A stretch of 64,000 nucleotides of DNA from contig NZ_CP045571.1 of assembly GCF_009662475.1 (NCBI RefSeq), positions 3,036,501-3,100,500 on the forward strand, given 5' to 3'. This document shows positions 54,458 through 63,700 of this stretch, in pieces (position 1 is the stretch's first letter; every line of letters starts with the position of its first letter). The stretch is from Acidithiobacillus thiooxidans ATCC 19377 (GTDB taxonomy: Bacteria > Pseudomonadota > Gammaproteobacteria > Acidithiobacillales > Acidithiobacillaceae). A program made the translations under genes and the position numbers. Under the pieces are notes generated by a model that searched no databases, had not been told where the DNA came from, and saw only the letters and a program-made list of their open reading frames with translations.

Positions 54458-55867
54458 TTAGTGATCTTCAATACCCAGTTCTTTCAGCTTGCGGGTCAGG
54501 GTATTACGTCCCCAACCCAATTTCTGGGCGGCATCCTGCTTGTGACCACGGGTATGCTGGAGTGCTGCTTCCAGCATACAACGCTCAAACTGGGGCTGAA
54601 TTTTATCGAGCAGGGATTCTTCTCCGCTGGCCAGGCGTTGGCGCACCAGTGTCCCCAGTTGCAGCCGCCAATCCTGGAGGATCGGTGCCTCTGTCAGTTC
54701 CGCTAGCGGCGCCGCTACGCTCATCTCCGGAGGCAAATCAGTGATCTGCACCTCACTGGTAGGAGCCATGACCGTAACCCAGCGACAAACATTCTCAAGT
54801 TGCCGGACATTGCCCGGCCAGTGCCATTCGGTGAAAGCCATTTCGGCAGCCGGGCTCAGCAGCTTGCGCTCGACATCCAGCTGATCTGCACTGCGACGCA
54901 GGAAATGCCGCGCCAGCCTCGGAATATCTTCGCGGCGCTCGCGCAGCGGCGGCAAGTGAATATGGATGACATTCAGACGATGGTAGAGATCTTCGCGAAA
55001 ACTGCCGTCGCGGACCTTGGCTTCCAGATTCTGGTGGGTGGCTGCAAGCACCCGCACATCAGCACGCAAAGGGGCATGCCCCCCCACCCGGTAAAAAGTA
55101 CCGTCCGAGAGTACCCGCAGCAGGCGGGTTTGCAAAGCAGCCGGCATATCTCCTATTTCATCCAGAAACAGGGTACCCCCGGAGGCTTGCTCAAAACGCC
55201 CCTGGCGGGTTTGTACCGCTCCGGTAAATGCGCCCTTTTCATGCCCGAACAGTTCGGATTCAAGCAGTTCGGCGGGAATAGCGGCGGTATTAATAGCAAT
55301 AAAAGGCCCTCTGGCTCGTGGACTGTGACGATGCAGGGCGCTGGCCACCAGCTCTTTACCGGCTCCTGATTCACCGGTAATAAGCACATTGATCTGTGAT
55401 CGGGACAAGCGTCCGATCGCTCGAAACACCTCCTGCATCGCTGGCGCTTCACCAATCATTTCCGCCGGGTCCGCATCCTCCGTCTGGCTACTGGCTGTCG
55501 GTTCTTCCTGACTGCCCAAAGCACGGCGAACCAGATTGATGGCCTCGTCCATATCAAAAGGTTTGGGTAAATACTCAAAAGCCCCACTTTGGAAAGCCGA
55601 AACGGCATTATCGAGGTCCGAATGGGCAGTCATGACAATAACCGGGAGCTTGGGCCAACGCGCCTGCACTTCCCTCAGAAAAGCCAGACCGTCCAGACCG
55701 GGCATGCGTAAGTCCGTGACAATGGCATTGGGTTGATCACGGCCAAGCGCCCGCAAGGCACTATCTGCATCGGCAAAACTCCGGGAAGGAATTTCCGCCT
55801 GGGCCAGAGCTTTTTCCAGTACCCAGCGAATAGACGGATCATCGTCAATAATCCAGACCTGTTTCAT
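54458..55867 (-). CDS. ntrC: Nitrogen regulation response regulator NtrC
   Basis: A 469-residue sigma-54 activator. The receiver domain has IIDDDPSIR and the phospho-Asp at ~52 in TDLRMPG. The AAA+ domain has Walker A GESGAGKE (~168), the sigma-54 contact GAFTGA and [10 protein letters not shown]. The C-terminal Fis-type HTH ([23 protein letters not shown]) matches the NtrC class. It overlaps ntrB by 4 nt. With NtrB it senses nitrogen state through PII. Confidence 0.95.
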   Translation of the reverse strand: MKQVWIIDDDPSIRWVLEKALAQAEIPSRSFADADSALRALGRDQPNAIVTDLRMPGLDGLAFLREVQARWPKLPVIVMTAHSDLDNAVSAFQSGAFEYLPKPFDMDEAINLVRRALGSQEEPTASSQTEDADPAEMIGEAPAMQEVFRAIGRLSRSQINVLITGESGAGKELVASALHRHSPRARGPFIAINTAAIPAELLESELFGHEKGAFTGAVQTRQGRFEQASGGTLFLDEIGDMPAALQTRLLRVLSDGTFYRVGGHAPLRADVRVLAATHQNLEAKVRDGSFREDLYHRLNVIHIHLPPLRERREDIPRLARHFLRRSADQLDVERKLLSPAAEMAFTEWHWPGNVRQLENVCRWVTVMAPTSEVQITDLPPEMSVAAPLAELTEAPILQDWRLQLGTLVRQRLASGEESLLDKIQPQFERCMLEAALQHTRGHKQDAAQKLGWGRNTLTRKLKELGIEDH

Positions 55868-56949
55868 TGCGGCTCCTCACGATGTTGGCCAAGAGGCAGG
55901 GAGACCGAAAAAATAGTTTCCCCCGGTCGGGAATGACAGTGCACAACGCCACCATGTCCGCGCACCAGACCCTGGGCAATAGCCAGACCCATACCCATGC
56001 CTGCCGCACGACTGGTCACCAGCGGCAGAAAAATGCGGGGCAAAAGGTCCTCAGGAATCCCGGGGCCGCTATCGACAACATCTACCCGCAGGGCGAGACG
56101 AAATTTCTGATGGAGCAAGGTGACATAGCGATCCACCCGGGTCCGAATCAGGATGGTGCCATGGCGATCCAGCGCCTGCTGGGCATTACGCAGCAAATTG
56201 AGGAAAACCTGTACCAGCTGCTCCTGATCCGCGTAAACTTCCGGAATGGAAAGGTCATAATCGAAACGCAACGCAATACCTGTGGGCAGCTCAGTCTGGA
56301 GGAGACGTCGCACATGCTCCAGCACCTGATGAATATTTACGCTGGCAAAAATCGGGCGACTGCGTGGTCCCTGTAAACGATCCACCAGATGATGCAGACG
56401 GTCAACTTCATGGAGTATGACCCGGGTATAATCCTTCAATTCAGGACGTTGCAATTCTCTCTCAAGAAGTTGGGTGGCGCCGCGCAATCCCCCCAGAGGA
56501 TTTTTGATTTCATGAGCCAGGCCGCGCAACATTTCCTGAGCTGCTCCGTAAATCCGATCCTGCATTTCTTCTTCTGCATGCCGTGCGGGTAGTTCCATCG
56601 GTCGCATTTCGATAATCAAATGACCATCGGCCAAAGGCGTCACCACCAGATCCACCACCGCATGGCTGCCATCATGGAGCTGCAATGGCAAGGCGCGACG
56701 CAGTATGGTCCCATTCAAATCGGTGGCATCGGCAAACAGCGCCGCAAAACGATCTTCTCCGACAATACTGCATAAGGCTGCAACGGTTTGGCCGCGTGCC
56801 TGATGCTGACTGATGCGCAGGAGATTTTCTGCCGCCGGATTCATGAAACGCAGCTTGCTTTGGGCGTCCAGAGTCATTACCGCTGACTCCAGGGCATCCA
56901 GTACTGCGTATTCCGTCAATGCTGTTTTTGTGATTTTGCGCTGCACCAT
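55864..56949 (-). CDS. ntrB: Nitrogen regulation histidine kinase NtrB
   Basis: A 361-residue soluble kinase: an N-terminal PAS domain (YAVLDALESAVMTLDAQSKL), the phospho-acceptor His (~147) in RGLAHEIKNPLGGLRGA, and an ATPase domain with NLLRNAQQAL, VDVVDSGPGIP and GMGMGLAIAQGLVRGHGG. Good GGAG site before the ATG. It is preceded by a possible sigma-54 promoter and an NtrC-like site, suggesting self-control. Confidence 0.95.
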   Translation of the reverse strand: MVQRKITKTALTEYAVLDALESAVMTLDAQSKLRFMNPAAENLLRISQHQARGQTVAALCSIVGEDRFAALFADATDLNGTILRRALPLQLHDGSHAVVDLVVTPLADGHLIIEMRPMELPARHAEEEMQDRIYGAAQEMLRGLAHEIKNPLGGLRGATQLLERELQRPELKDYTRVILHEVDRLHHLVDRLQGPRSRPIFASVNIHQVLEHVRRLLQTELPTGIALRFDYDLSIPEVYADQEQLVQVFLNLLRNAQQALDRHGTILIRTRVDRYVTLLHQKFRLALRVDVVDSGPGIPEDLLPRIFLPLVTSRAAGMGMGLAIAQGLVRGHGGVVHCHSRPGETIFSVSLPLGQHREEPQ

Positions 56950-57001
56950 GCAAGCTCCAAGTGGGTAACCGCCTCTGGAGGCGCCTTCATAAATTTAACC
57001 A

Positions 57002-57017
57002 AGCAAAAAGCACACCA
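57002..57017 (-). promoter_or_regulatory. Possible sigma-54 promoter for ntrBC
   Basis: On the minus strand TGGTGTG-N4-TTGCT has GG and GC exactly 10 nt apart, as sigma-54 needs; TGG and TTGCT match consensus, while the CAC of the -24 box does not. Start would be near 56991, 42 nt before ntrB. An NtrC-like site lies ~150 bp upstream of it. Confidence 0.5.
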
Positions 57018-57166
57018 AACCAGTCTCTGGCAGCCTGGAAATTGCCCTGCGTACGCATACAACCCTTCAGATGGGTACCAGCTCTAGTCAGTAACAGCGA
57101 AGTCTTCAATCAAAATGACCGCACATCATCCAGAGCAACGGACGCAACCCGGATAGTGCAACGACC

Positions 57167-57182
57167 GCACCATAATAGTGCA
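57167..57182. promoter_or_regulatory. NtrC-binding-like site between ntrB and the Anbu gene
   Basis: GCACCATAATAGTGCA; the reverse complement TGCACTATTATGGTGC closely matches the E. coli glnA enhancer TGCACTATATTGGTGCA. It is placed to act on ntrBC to the left and possibly on the Anbu gene to the right. Confidence 0.65.
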
Positions 57183-57296
57183 CAACCTCTGACCACCACA
57201 ACGCCGGTAAATCATGCTCATGGTGAACAGGCTTCCAAAACACCAAAATATCAGCGACTATAACTACACAATGCTGCATGCCTACAGGGATAATTC

Positions 57297-58046
57297 ATGA
57301 CTTACTGCCTCACTGCCCACGTTTCCGGGGGGCTGGTTTTCTGTTCTGATTCTCGCACCAATGCAGGCACGGACAATGTCAGTATTTACTCAAAAATGCA
57401 TAATTTTTGCTGGCCCGGTGATCGCTTTCTCTGTCTGCTTTCAGCCGGCAATCTGGCCACCACTCAGGGAGTCGTCAAACGCCTGCAGCAGGATATGGAC
57501 CAAAATGCCGAAATCCATCTGCTGAACCTTTCCAGCATGGCAGAAGCTGCAGATTACATTGGCCTGATTAACGCCGAAATCCAGCGTAATCAGGTCTGTC
57601 GTGATACGGCCAACACCAATTTTGAAGCCACTTTCATTTTGGGTGGTCAGATCGGCAGCGAAGTGCCTGTCACCTACATGATTTATCCTCAGGGAAACTA
57701 CATTCACGAATCAGCTGATCACCCCTTTTTACAAATCGGCGAAATCAAATATGGCAAACCCATACTCGACCGCGTGATCAAACCGGAACTGTCCCTGGAA
57801 GCCACCGCCCGCTGCGCGCTGGTTTCTATGAATTCCACCATGCGTAGCAATGTTACGGTCGGCCCGCCGGTTGAGTTACTCATCTATGAAACCAATTCAC
57901 TGCAGATGGGCCGCTATCTTTCGCTGACCGAAGAAGATCGTTTTTATCGGAATCTTGGTGAACGCTGGAGTCAGGGACTCTTGCAGGCATTGGACGGTCT
58001 TCCACCTTTTGACTGGGAAACTCCGACGGCTCTGCCGCCGCTATGA
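57297..58046 (+). CDS. Anbu-type proteasome-like peptidase
   Basis: A 249-residue Ntn-hydrolase of the bacterial proteasome-like (Anbu/COG3484) family. After Met removal, Thr1 (MTYCLTAHVSGG) would be the nucleophile. Asp17 in FCSDSRTNAG and Lys32 in SIYSKMHNF correspond to the catalytic Asp17 and Lys33 of HslV. FLCLLSAGNLATTQ and FEATFILGGQIGSE are family motifs. Homologues form open-ring assemblies and typically sit beside ATP-grasp, alpha-E and transglutaminase genes, as here. Substrate unknown. The gene has its own upstream region; AGGGAT precedes the ATG. Confidence 0.9.
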   Translation: MTYCLTAHVSGGLVFCSDSRTNAGTDNVSIYSKMHNFCWPGDRFLCLLSAGNLATTQGVVKRLQQDMDQNAEIHLLNLSSMAEAADYIGLINAEIQRNQVCRDTANTNFEATFILGGQIGSEVPVTYMIYPQGNYIHESADHPFLQIGEIKYGKPILDRVIKPELSLEATARCALVSMNSTMRSNVTVGPPVELLIYETNSLQMGRYLSLTEEDRFYRNLGERWSQGLLQALDGLPPFDWETPTALPPL

Positions 58047-58065
58047 AGGAAAAGCCAGTCGTAAC

Positions 58066-58101
58066 GCACCATATTGGTGCATATCGCACCAATATGGTAC
58101 A
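58066..58101. promoter_or_regulatory. Tandem NtrC-binding-like enhancer sites
   Basis: GCACCATATTGGTGCA (58066-58081) is an inverted repeat differing from the E. coli glnA NtrC site by a single internal base over these 16 bp. GCACCAATATGGTACA follows at 58086-58101, starting 20 bp later, about two helical turns, as cooperative NtrC dimers prefer. They lie 105-140 bp upstream of the sigma-54 promoter. Confidence 0.8.
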
Positions 58102-58205
58102 ATCGGTTCACCGACATTTTGGCAAGCCGCTTTAGATAAAGCCTTCGTGCAACCAAGCTACTGGAGCAAATTCCACTCATCTTTCATATAGGTAATCAAC
58201 CTGAC

Positions 58206-58221
58206 TGGCACGAGCTTTGCT
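58206..58221 (+). promoter_or_regulatory. Sigma-54 promoter of the ATP-grasp operon
   Basis: TGGCACG-AGCT-TTGCT matches the -24/-12 consensus at every defined position, with GG (58207-58208) and GC (58219-58220) 10 nt apart. The start would be near 58232, giving a ~75-nt leader to the ATG at 58308. Confidence 0.88.
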
Positions 58222-58307
58222 TCGTTATTTGAGTTGAACGCGATAATACCCAAGCAGCTTCAACACAGAAGCATGGGCGAGAATCTTGCGACGAGGAGAC
58301 AAAGCAG

Positions 58308-59771
58308 ATGGACTGGCTCAGAACCCATTATCAACAGCAGATTACCCATGACGAACTGGTGGATGAAAATGCCCGACCGCGCCGGGCGGCTGCCCCCCTG
58401 TTCAATTATCTGAACACTCTGGACAGCAGCGAGTTGCAGGCGCGTCGTCAGGCTGCAGATGCCTCCATTCTCGCCATGGGAATCACTTTTACCGTATATA
58501 GTGAAGCTGGCAATATTGATCGTGCCTGGCCCTTTGACATTATCCCGAGAATCCTTTCCAGCAGTGAATGGACGCGCATTGAAGAGGGACTCAAACAGCG
58601 CCTGCAGGCCCTCAACCTGTTCATTGATGACCTTTACAATGATCAACGTATTGTCGCTGATGGCGTTTTTCCGGCCGAAGTACTGGAGGGTTCGCGCAAT
58701 TTTCGGGATGCTTGTCGGGGCGTTCATCCCCCCTTCGGGGTCTGGGCACACATCTGCGGAAGTGATCTAGTGCGCGATGCCGACGGGACCATTTATGTGC
58801 TCGAAGATAATCTTCGCGTGCCCTCCGGCGTCTCTTACATGCTCGAAAACCGCCAGATCATGAAGCGGCTTTTCCCGGAATTATTCAAATCATCCATTAT
58901 CCGACCCGTGGACGACTACCCCAATCGCCTGTACGAGACCCTGGCGGCCTTGTCTCCGCGCCCGGAAGAAAAGCCCGTGCTCGCTGTACTTACCCCCGGC
59001 ATCTACAATTCCGCTTATTTCGAACATAGTTATTTAGCCCAGCAGATGGGCGCTTATCTTGCTGAAGGGCCGGATTTTTATGTCAGCAAGGAAGATATTG
59101 TTTATTTACGCACCATTTCCGGATTACAACGGGTCGATGTCATTTACCGCCGCATTGATGATGATTACCTGGACCCGGAAGTATTTTTTCCGGATTCCGT
59201 ACTTGGCATCCCCGGACTACTCCGCGCCTGGCGACGCGGGAATGTGGCCATTGCCAACGCACCCGGTGCCGGGGTAGCCGATGACAAGGTCGTCTACGCC
59301 TTTGTTCCGGAAATCATTCGCTACTATCTGGATGCCGAACCCATTATTCCCAATGTTCCGACTTATTTGTGCATGCGCGATGCAGATCGGGATTATGTCC
59401 TCAGCCATCTTGCCGAACTGGTGGTTAAACCGGCCAATGAGTCCGGTGGTTATGGCATGCTGATCGGCCCCCGCGCCAGTCAGGCTGAACGCGACCGTTT
59501 TGCCGAACTGATCCAAGCCAACCCGCGCAACTACATTGCCCAGCCAACCCTGAATATTTCCACCGCACCCACACTGGTAGATGATCATCTGGAGGCACGG
59601 CACCTCGACCTGCGTCCCTTTATTTTGCAGGCGGATAAATTGTATGTAACCACTGGGGGATTGACCCGGGTGGCGATGCAGCCCGGATCACTGGTAGTGA
59701 ATAGCTCCCAGGGTGGCGGCAGCAAAGACACCTGGATTGTTGATGAGGAGGCACCATGCTTTCCCGAGTAG
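58308..59771 (+). CDS. Circularly permuted ATP-grasp protein
   Basis: A 487-residue protein of the circularly permuted type-2 ATP-grasp family, thought to form amide bonds on peptides. Family segments are GITFTVYSEAGNIDRAWPFDIIPRI, the ATP-site acidic motif YVLEDNLRVPSGVSYMLENR, RVDVIYRRIDDDYLDPEVF and VVKPANESGGYGMLIGP. GAGGAG precedes the ATG. It overlaps the alpha-E gene by 16 nt and is the first gene after the sigma-54 promoter. Confidence 0.93.
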   Translation: MDWLRTHYQQQITHDELVDENARPRRAAAPLFNYLNTLDSSELQARRQAADASILAMGITFTVYSEAGNIDRAWPFDIIPRILSSSEWTRIEEGLKQRLQALNLFIDDLYNDQRIVADGVFPAEVLEGSRNFRDACRGVHPPFGVWAHICGSDLVRDADGTIYVLEDNLRVPSGVSYMLENRQIMKRLFPELFKSSIIRPVDDYPNRLYETLAALSPRPEEKPVLAVLTPGIYNSAYFEHSYLAQQMGAYLAEGPDFYVSKEDIVYLRTISGLQRVDVIYRRIDDDYLDPEVFFPDSVLGIPGLLRAWRRGNVAIANAPGAGVADDKVVYAFVPEIIRYYLDAEPIIPNVPTYLCMRDADRDYVLSHLAELVVKPANESGGYGMLIGPRASQAERDRFAELIQANPRNYIAQPTLNISTAPTLVDDHLEARHLDLRPFILQADKLYVTTGGLTRVAMQPGSLVVNSSQGGGSKDTWIVDEEAPCFPE

Positions 59772-60742
59772 CTGAAAATCTGTACTGGATGGCGCGCTAC
59801 CTGGAGCGCACGGAAGACGTAGCCCGTCTGATTAATGCCACCACCCTGATGCTGCTGGATCTGCCCCCTGGAGCTTATTTTGGCTGGGATATCCTGTTGC
59901 AGGTCACCGGTGATGCCACGCTTTATACAGAGCTTTATGGTGCCCCCGAAGAAAACCGCATCATGCGTTTTTTGATTGCCGACGAGCGCAATCCGAATTC
60001 GGTCATGGCTGCCATTCATCAGGCTCGGGAAAACTGCCGGACATTTCGTGACTTGCTGCCTGGCGAGTTCTGGGAGCGCCTCAACACTCTGTTTCTGTAC
60101 GTCCGCGATCAGGCCGTTTCCGGAGCAGATAGCCGCCATGCCCGTTACGCTTTTCTCAACGAAGTCATTGCCCGACGCCACGCCCTGGTAGGTTTGCTGA
60201 TCAGCAGCATGAGTCAGGATAACGTTTACCAGTTCATCAAGCTGGGACGCAATATGGAACGGGCGGATATGACCACGCGCATTGTCGATGTCACCAGCGC
60301 TGTGATTTTACCCCAGGATCAGGGCCTGCAGAAAACAGCGGGCAGCAGCTTGTGGATTGGGGTTCTGAAATCACTCAGTGCCTTTGAAATGTATCGTCGC
60401 CATATTTCCGTGCAAGTGCGCAGCAATCAGGTAGTAGACTATCTGCTCAAGGACGGCAAGTTCCCGCGCAGCATGAAATATTGCCTGGGAGAAATGGAAG
60501 TGGCATTAGCCTATCTGCCCAATGCCGGAACCCCTGCAGAAGCCGTTCGTAGGGCCCGACGGCGCCTCGATCAACTGAAATTGAGTGACCTCCGCCCGGA
60601 CCTGCTCCATGAATATCTGGATCAGGCCCAGAGAGATCTCGCCATGGTCCATCGGACCATTCAGGGTACTTATTTCGCCAGGGAAGATAGTGGTTCGGAA
60701 AATGCTCTGAATGGACTCCACTTGCAGGTTGCTCAAGCTTAA
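59756..60742 (+). CDS. Alpha-E domain protein
   Basis: A 328-residue all-helical protein of the alpha-E (DUF403) family, starting MLSRVAENLYWMARYLERTEDVARLINA, the family hallmark. Other matches are ARENCRTFRDLLPGEFWERLN and FIKLGRNMERADMTTRIVDV. It is always found with the ATP-grasp partner, sometimes fused to it. Its start lies inside the end of the ATP-grasp gene, so the two are translationally coupled. Biochemical role unproven. Confidence 0.93.
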   Translation: MLSRVAENLYWMARYLERTEDVARLINATTLMLLDLPPGAYFGWDILLQVTGDATLYTELYGAPEENRIMRFLIADERNPNSVMAAIHQARENCRTFRDLLPGEFWERLNTLFLYVRDQAVSGADSRHARYAFLNEVIARRHALVGLLISSMSQDNVYQFIKLGRNMERADMTTRIVDVTSAVILPQDQGLQKTAGSSLWIGVLKSLSAFEMYRRHISVQVRSNQVVDYLLKDGKFPRSMKYCLGEMEVALAYLPNAGTPAEAVRRARRRLDQLKLSDLRPDLLHEYLDQAQRDLAMVHRTIQGTYFAREDSGSENALNGLHLQVAQA

Positions 60743-60774
60743 GTCCCACAGCATTTCACCACCGAGGATAATTT

Positions 60775-63700
60775 ATGGGTATTCATGTCGTTCTGCGTCA
60801 TCAGACCGAGTATGACTTTGATCGTTTGGTGGAAATCCATCCTCACGTACTGCGTCTGCGGCCGGCGCCGCACTGTCGTACTCCGATTCTTGCGTATTCA
60901 CTGGAAGTCAGCCCCGAAAAACATTTCCTCAACTGGCAGCAGGATCCCTTCGGGAATTATCAGGCCCGTCTGGTTTTTCCTGAACGCGCCAAGTCCCTCA
61001 AATTCAGCATCGAAGTCATCGCCGATCTGAGCGTGATTGACCCTTTCGATTTTTTTATTGAAGAGCAGGCAGAACGCTGGCCGTTCCGTTACGAACCGGC
61101 ATTATATAAAGAGCTGGCTCCCTTCCTGGAAAAAGAAAAAGCCGGACGCCTACTGCAACAAATGTTGCTGGGTATCATGAAACGCAAACAGCGGACCATT
61201 GATTTTCTAGTCGGCATCAATCAGCAGTTACAAACTGCCATCGCTTACAACCTGCGCATGGAAGTCGGCGTCCAGACTCCTGAAGAAACCCTGAAAAAAG
61301 CCAGCGGTTCCTGTCGGGACAGCGCCTGGCTGCTGGTACAGCTTTTACGACATCTGGGTCTGGCTGCCCGCTTTGTTTCCGGATATCTGGTTCAGTTGGT
61401 GGCCGATCAGGCGCCCCTCGAAGGTCCCTCCGGCCCCGCCCAGGATTTCACTGACCTGCACGCCTGGGTGGAAGTGTACATCCCCGGAGCAGGCTGGATT
61501 GGTATGGATCCAACTTCCGGTCTGTTTGCCAGTGAAGGGCATATCCCCCTGGCCTGTACGCCGCACTACCAAAGTGCCGCGCCGATCAGCGGTGCCACCG
61601 GAAAATGTGAGGTTACCTTTCATTTTTCCAATCAGGTCACCCGCTTGCCGGAAACACCCCGGGTCACCAAACCCTATACCGAGAGCCAGTGGGAAGAAGT
61701 CATGGTGCTTGGACAGATTGTCGATGACCGCCTGCAGGCAGCAGATGTCCGCCTGACCATGGGCGGGGAGCCCACTTTTGTGGCTACGGAAGCTGTGGAT
61801 GATCCACAATGGAATCTGGAGGCACTGGGCAAACACAAACGCGAACGTGCTGAAATCCTTTCGGAACGCCTGCGCAAGCATTTTGCACAAGGGGCTTTAC
61901 GGCATACGGGTGAAGGCAAATGGTATCCGGGCGAACCCCTGCCCAGATGGGCCTTAGGCTTATACTGGCGCAAAGATGGCCTGCCGGTGTGGCAAAATCC
62001 GGCATTGCTGGCGGATCCACTTAAGGATTACAGCTGGAAACCGGAAGATCTCCATCATTTCGCCTGTCAGCTCTGCGAACAATTGCAGGTAGACAGCACC
62101 CGGCTCATTCCTGCCTACGAAGATGCCTGGCATGTCCTTCATCAAGAGGGCCGGGTTCCAGTCAACATTGACCTCAGTACCCATCGCCTTGATGACCCTC
62201 TGGAGCGGCAGGCCCTCATCGAAAAGCTTCAGGCCGGTCTGGACCACCCCGTGGGTTGGGTTCTGCCTTTGGCCTGGGAATGGAATCAACAATGCTGGTA
62301 CTCCGCGACCTGGGTATTTCGCAGCGGACGCCTGATTCTTATTCCCGGCGACTCAGCTCTGGGGATGCGTCTGCCCCTCGATAGCCTGCCGTGGATGGTC
62401 GACCCGCACAAAAAATGGCAACCGGAAACGGACCCCTTTGCGCCCTTACCGCCCTTACCAGATATGCATGCCAAGCCGACGCCGGGGAGCACCGCTAAAT
62501 CCCAAACAGCGAAAAGCCCAGCCAGCAACAAAGCCCCCAGCTGGGAGGAAATTCCCCACACAGCAGTCACCCTGGAAATTCGCCAAGGCTGTCTGTATTG
62601 CTTTTTCCCACCCCTGCAGGTGACTGAACATTATCTGCGACTACTCAGCGCCATTGAAGCCACTGCGGCTGCCCTGAAAATGCCGGTCGTCATTGAAGGT
62701 TACCCGCCGCCCAGTGATCCGCGCCTGGAAAAACTGCTGGTCACACCGGACCCCGGCGTTATTGAGGTGAACATTCACCCTTCTTCGAGCTGGCCGGAAA
62801 TGGTCGAAAAAACCACCCTGCTTTACGAAGAAGCCCATGCCTGCCGCCTGACCGCCGAAAAATTCATGCTGGATGGCCGCCACACCGGCACCGGCGGAGG
62901 CAATCACATGACGCTGGGCGGCGCTACCCCCGGCGACAGCCCTTTCCTGCGCCGTCCGGATTTGTTGCAAAGTCTCATTACCTATTGGCAGCATCATCCG
63001 GCTCTTTCCTATTTTTTCAGCGGGATGTTTATTGGCCCGACCAGCCAGTCACCCCGGGTGGACGAAGCCCGTCATGAAGCACTTTATGAACTGGAAATTG
63101 CCTTTACCCAGGTACCTCCAGGCAATGTCGTGCAACCCTGGCTGGTAGATCGCCTGTTTCGTAATCTTCTGGTCGACATTACCGGAAATACTCATCGCGC
63201 AGAAATCTGCATTGACAAACTCTACTCACCGACCGGTTCCGCCGGACGCCAAGGACTGGTAGAACTGCGTGCCTTTGAAATGCCGCCTCATGCGCGCATG
63301 AGCCTGGTCCAGCAGTTGCTGGTCCGCAGTCTGATTTTACGCTTTTGGGAAGATCCTTATCGTCATGCTCTGATTCGTTGGGGAACGACGCTTCATGATC
63401 GCTTCATGCTGCCCCACTATGTTTGGGAAGATTTGCGCGAGGTCTGTACGGACCTGCAAAACCACGGGATCCTCTTTCAACTGGAATGGCTGACACCCTT
63501 TTCAGAATTTCGCTTTCCAGAGCATGGTCATGTGCAGATTGGTGATGTACAAATAGAACTGCGTGCCGCCATTGAGCCCTGGCATGTTCTCGGTGAGGAA
63601 GTCACCGGAAGTGGCACCGCCCGCTACGTGGATTCGTCCATTGAACGCCTGCAGGTCAAGGTCACGGGCATGACTCCCGGACGACATATACTGGCCTGTA

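Noticed and set aside
57183-57296. Sigma-54 promoter directly upstream of the Anbu gene
   Set aside because: GG and GC pairs present are spaced 8 nt, not 10, so none fits; a weak TATAAC at 57259 is the only other hint.
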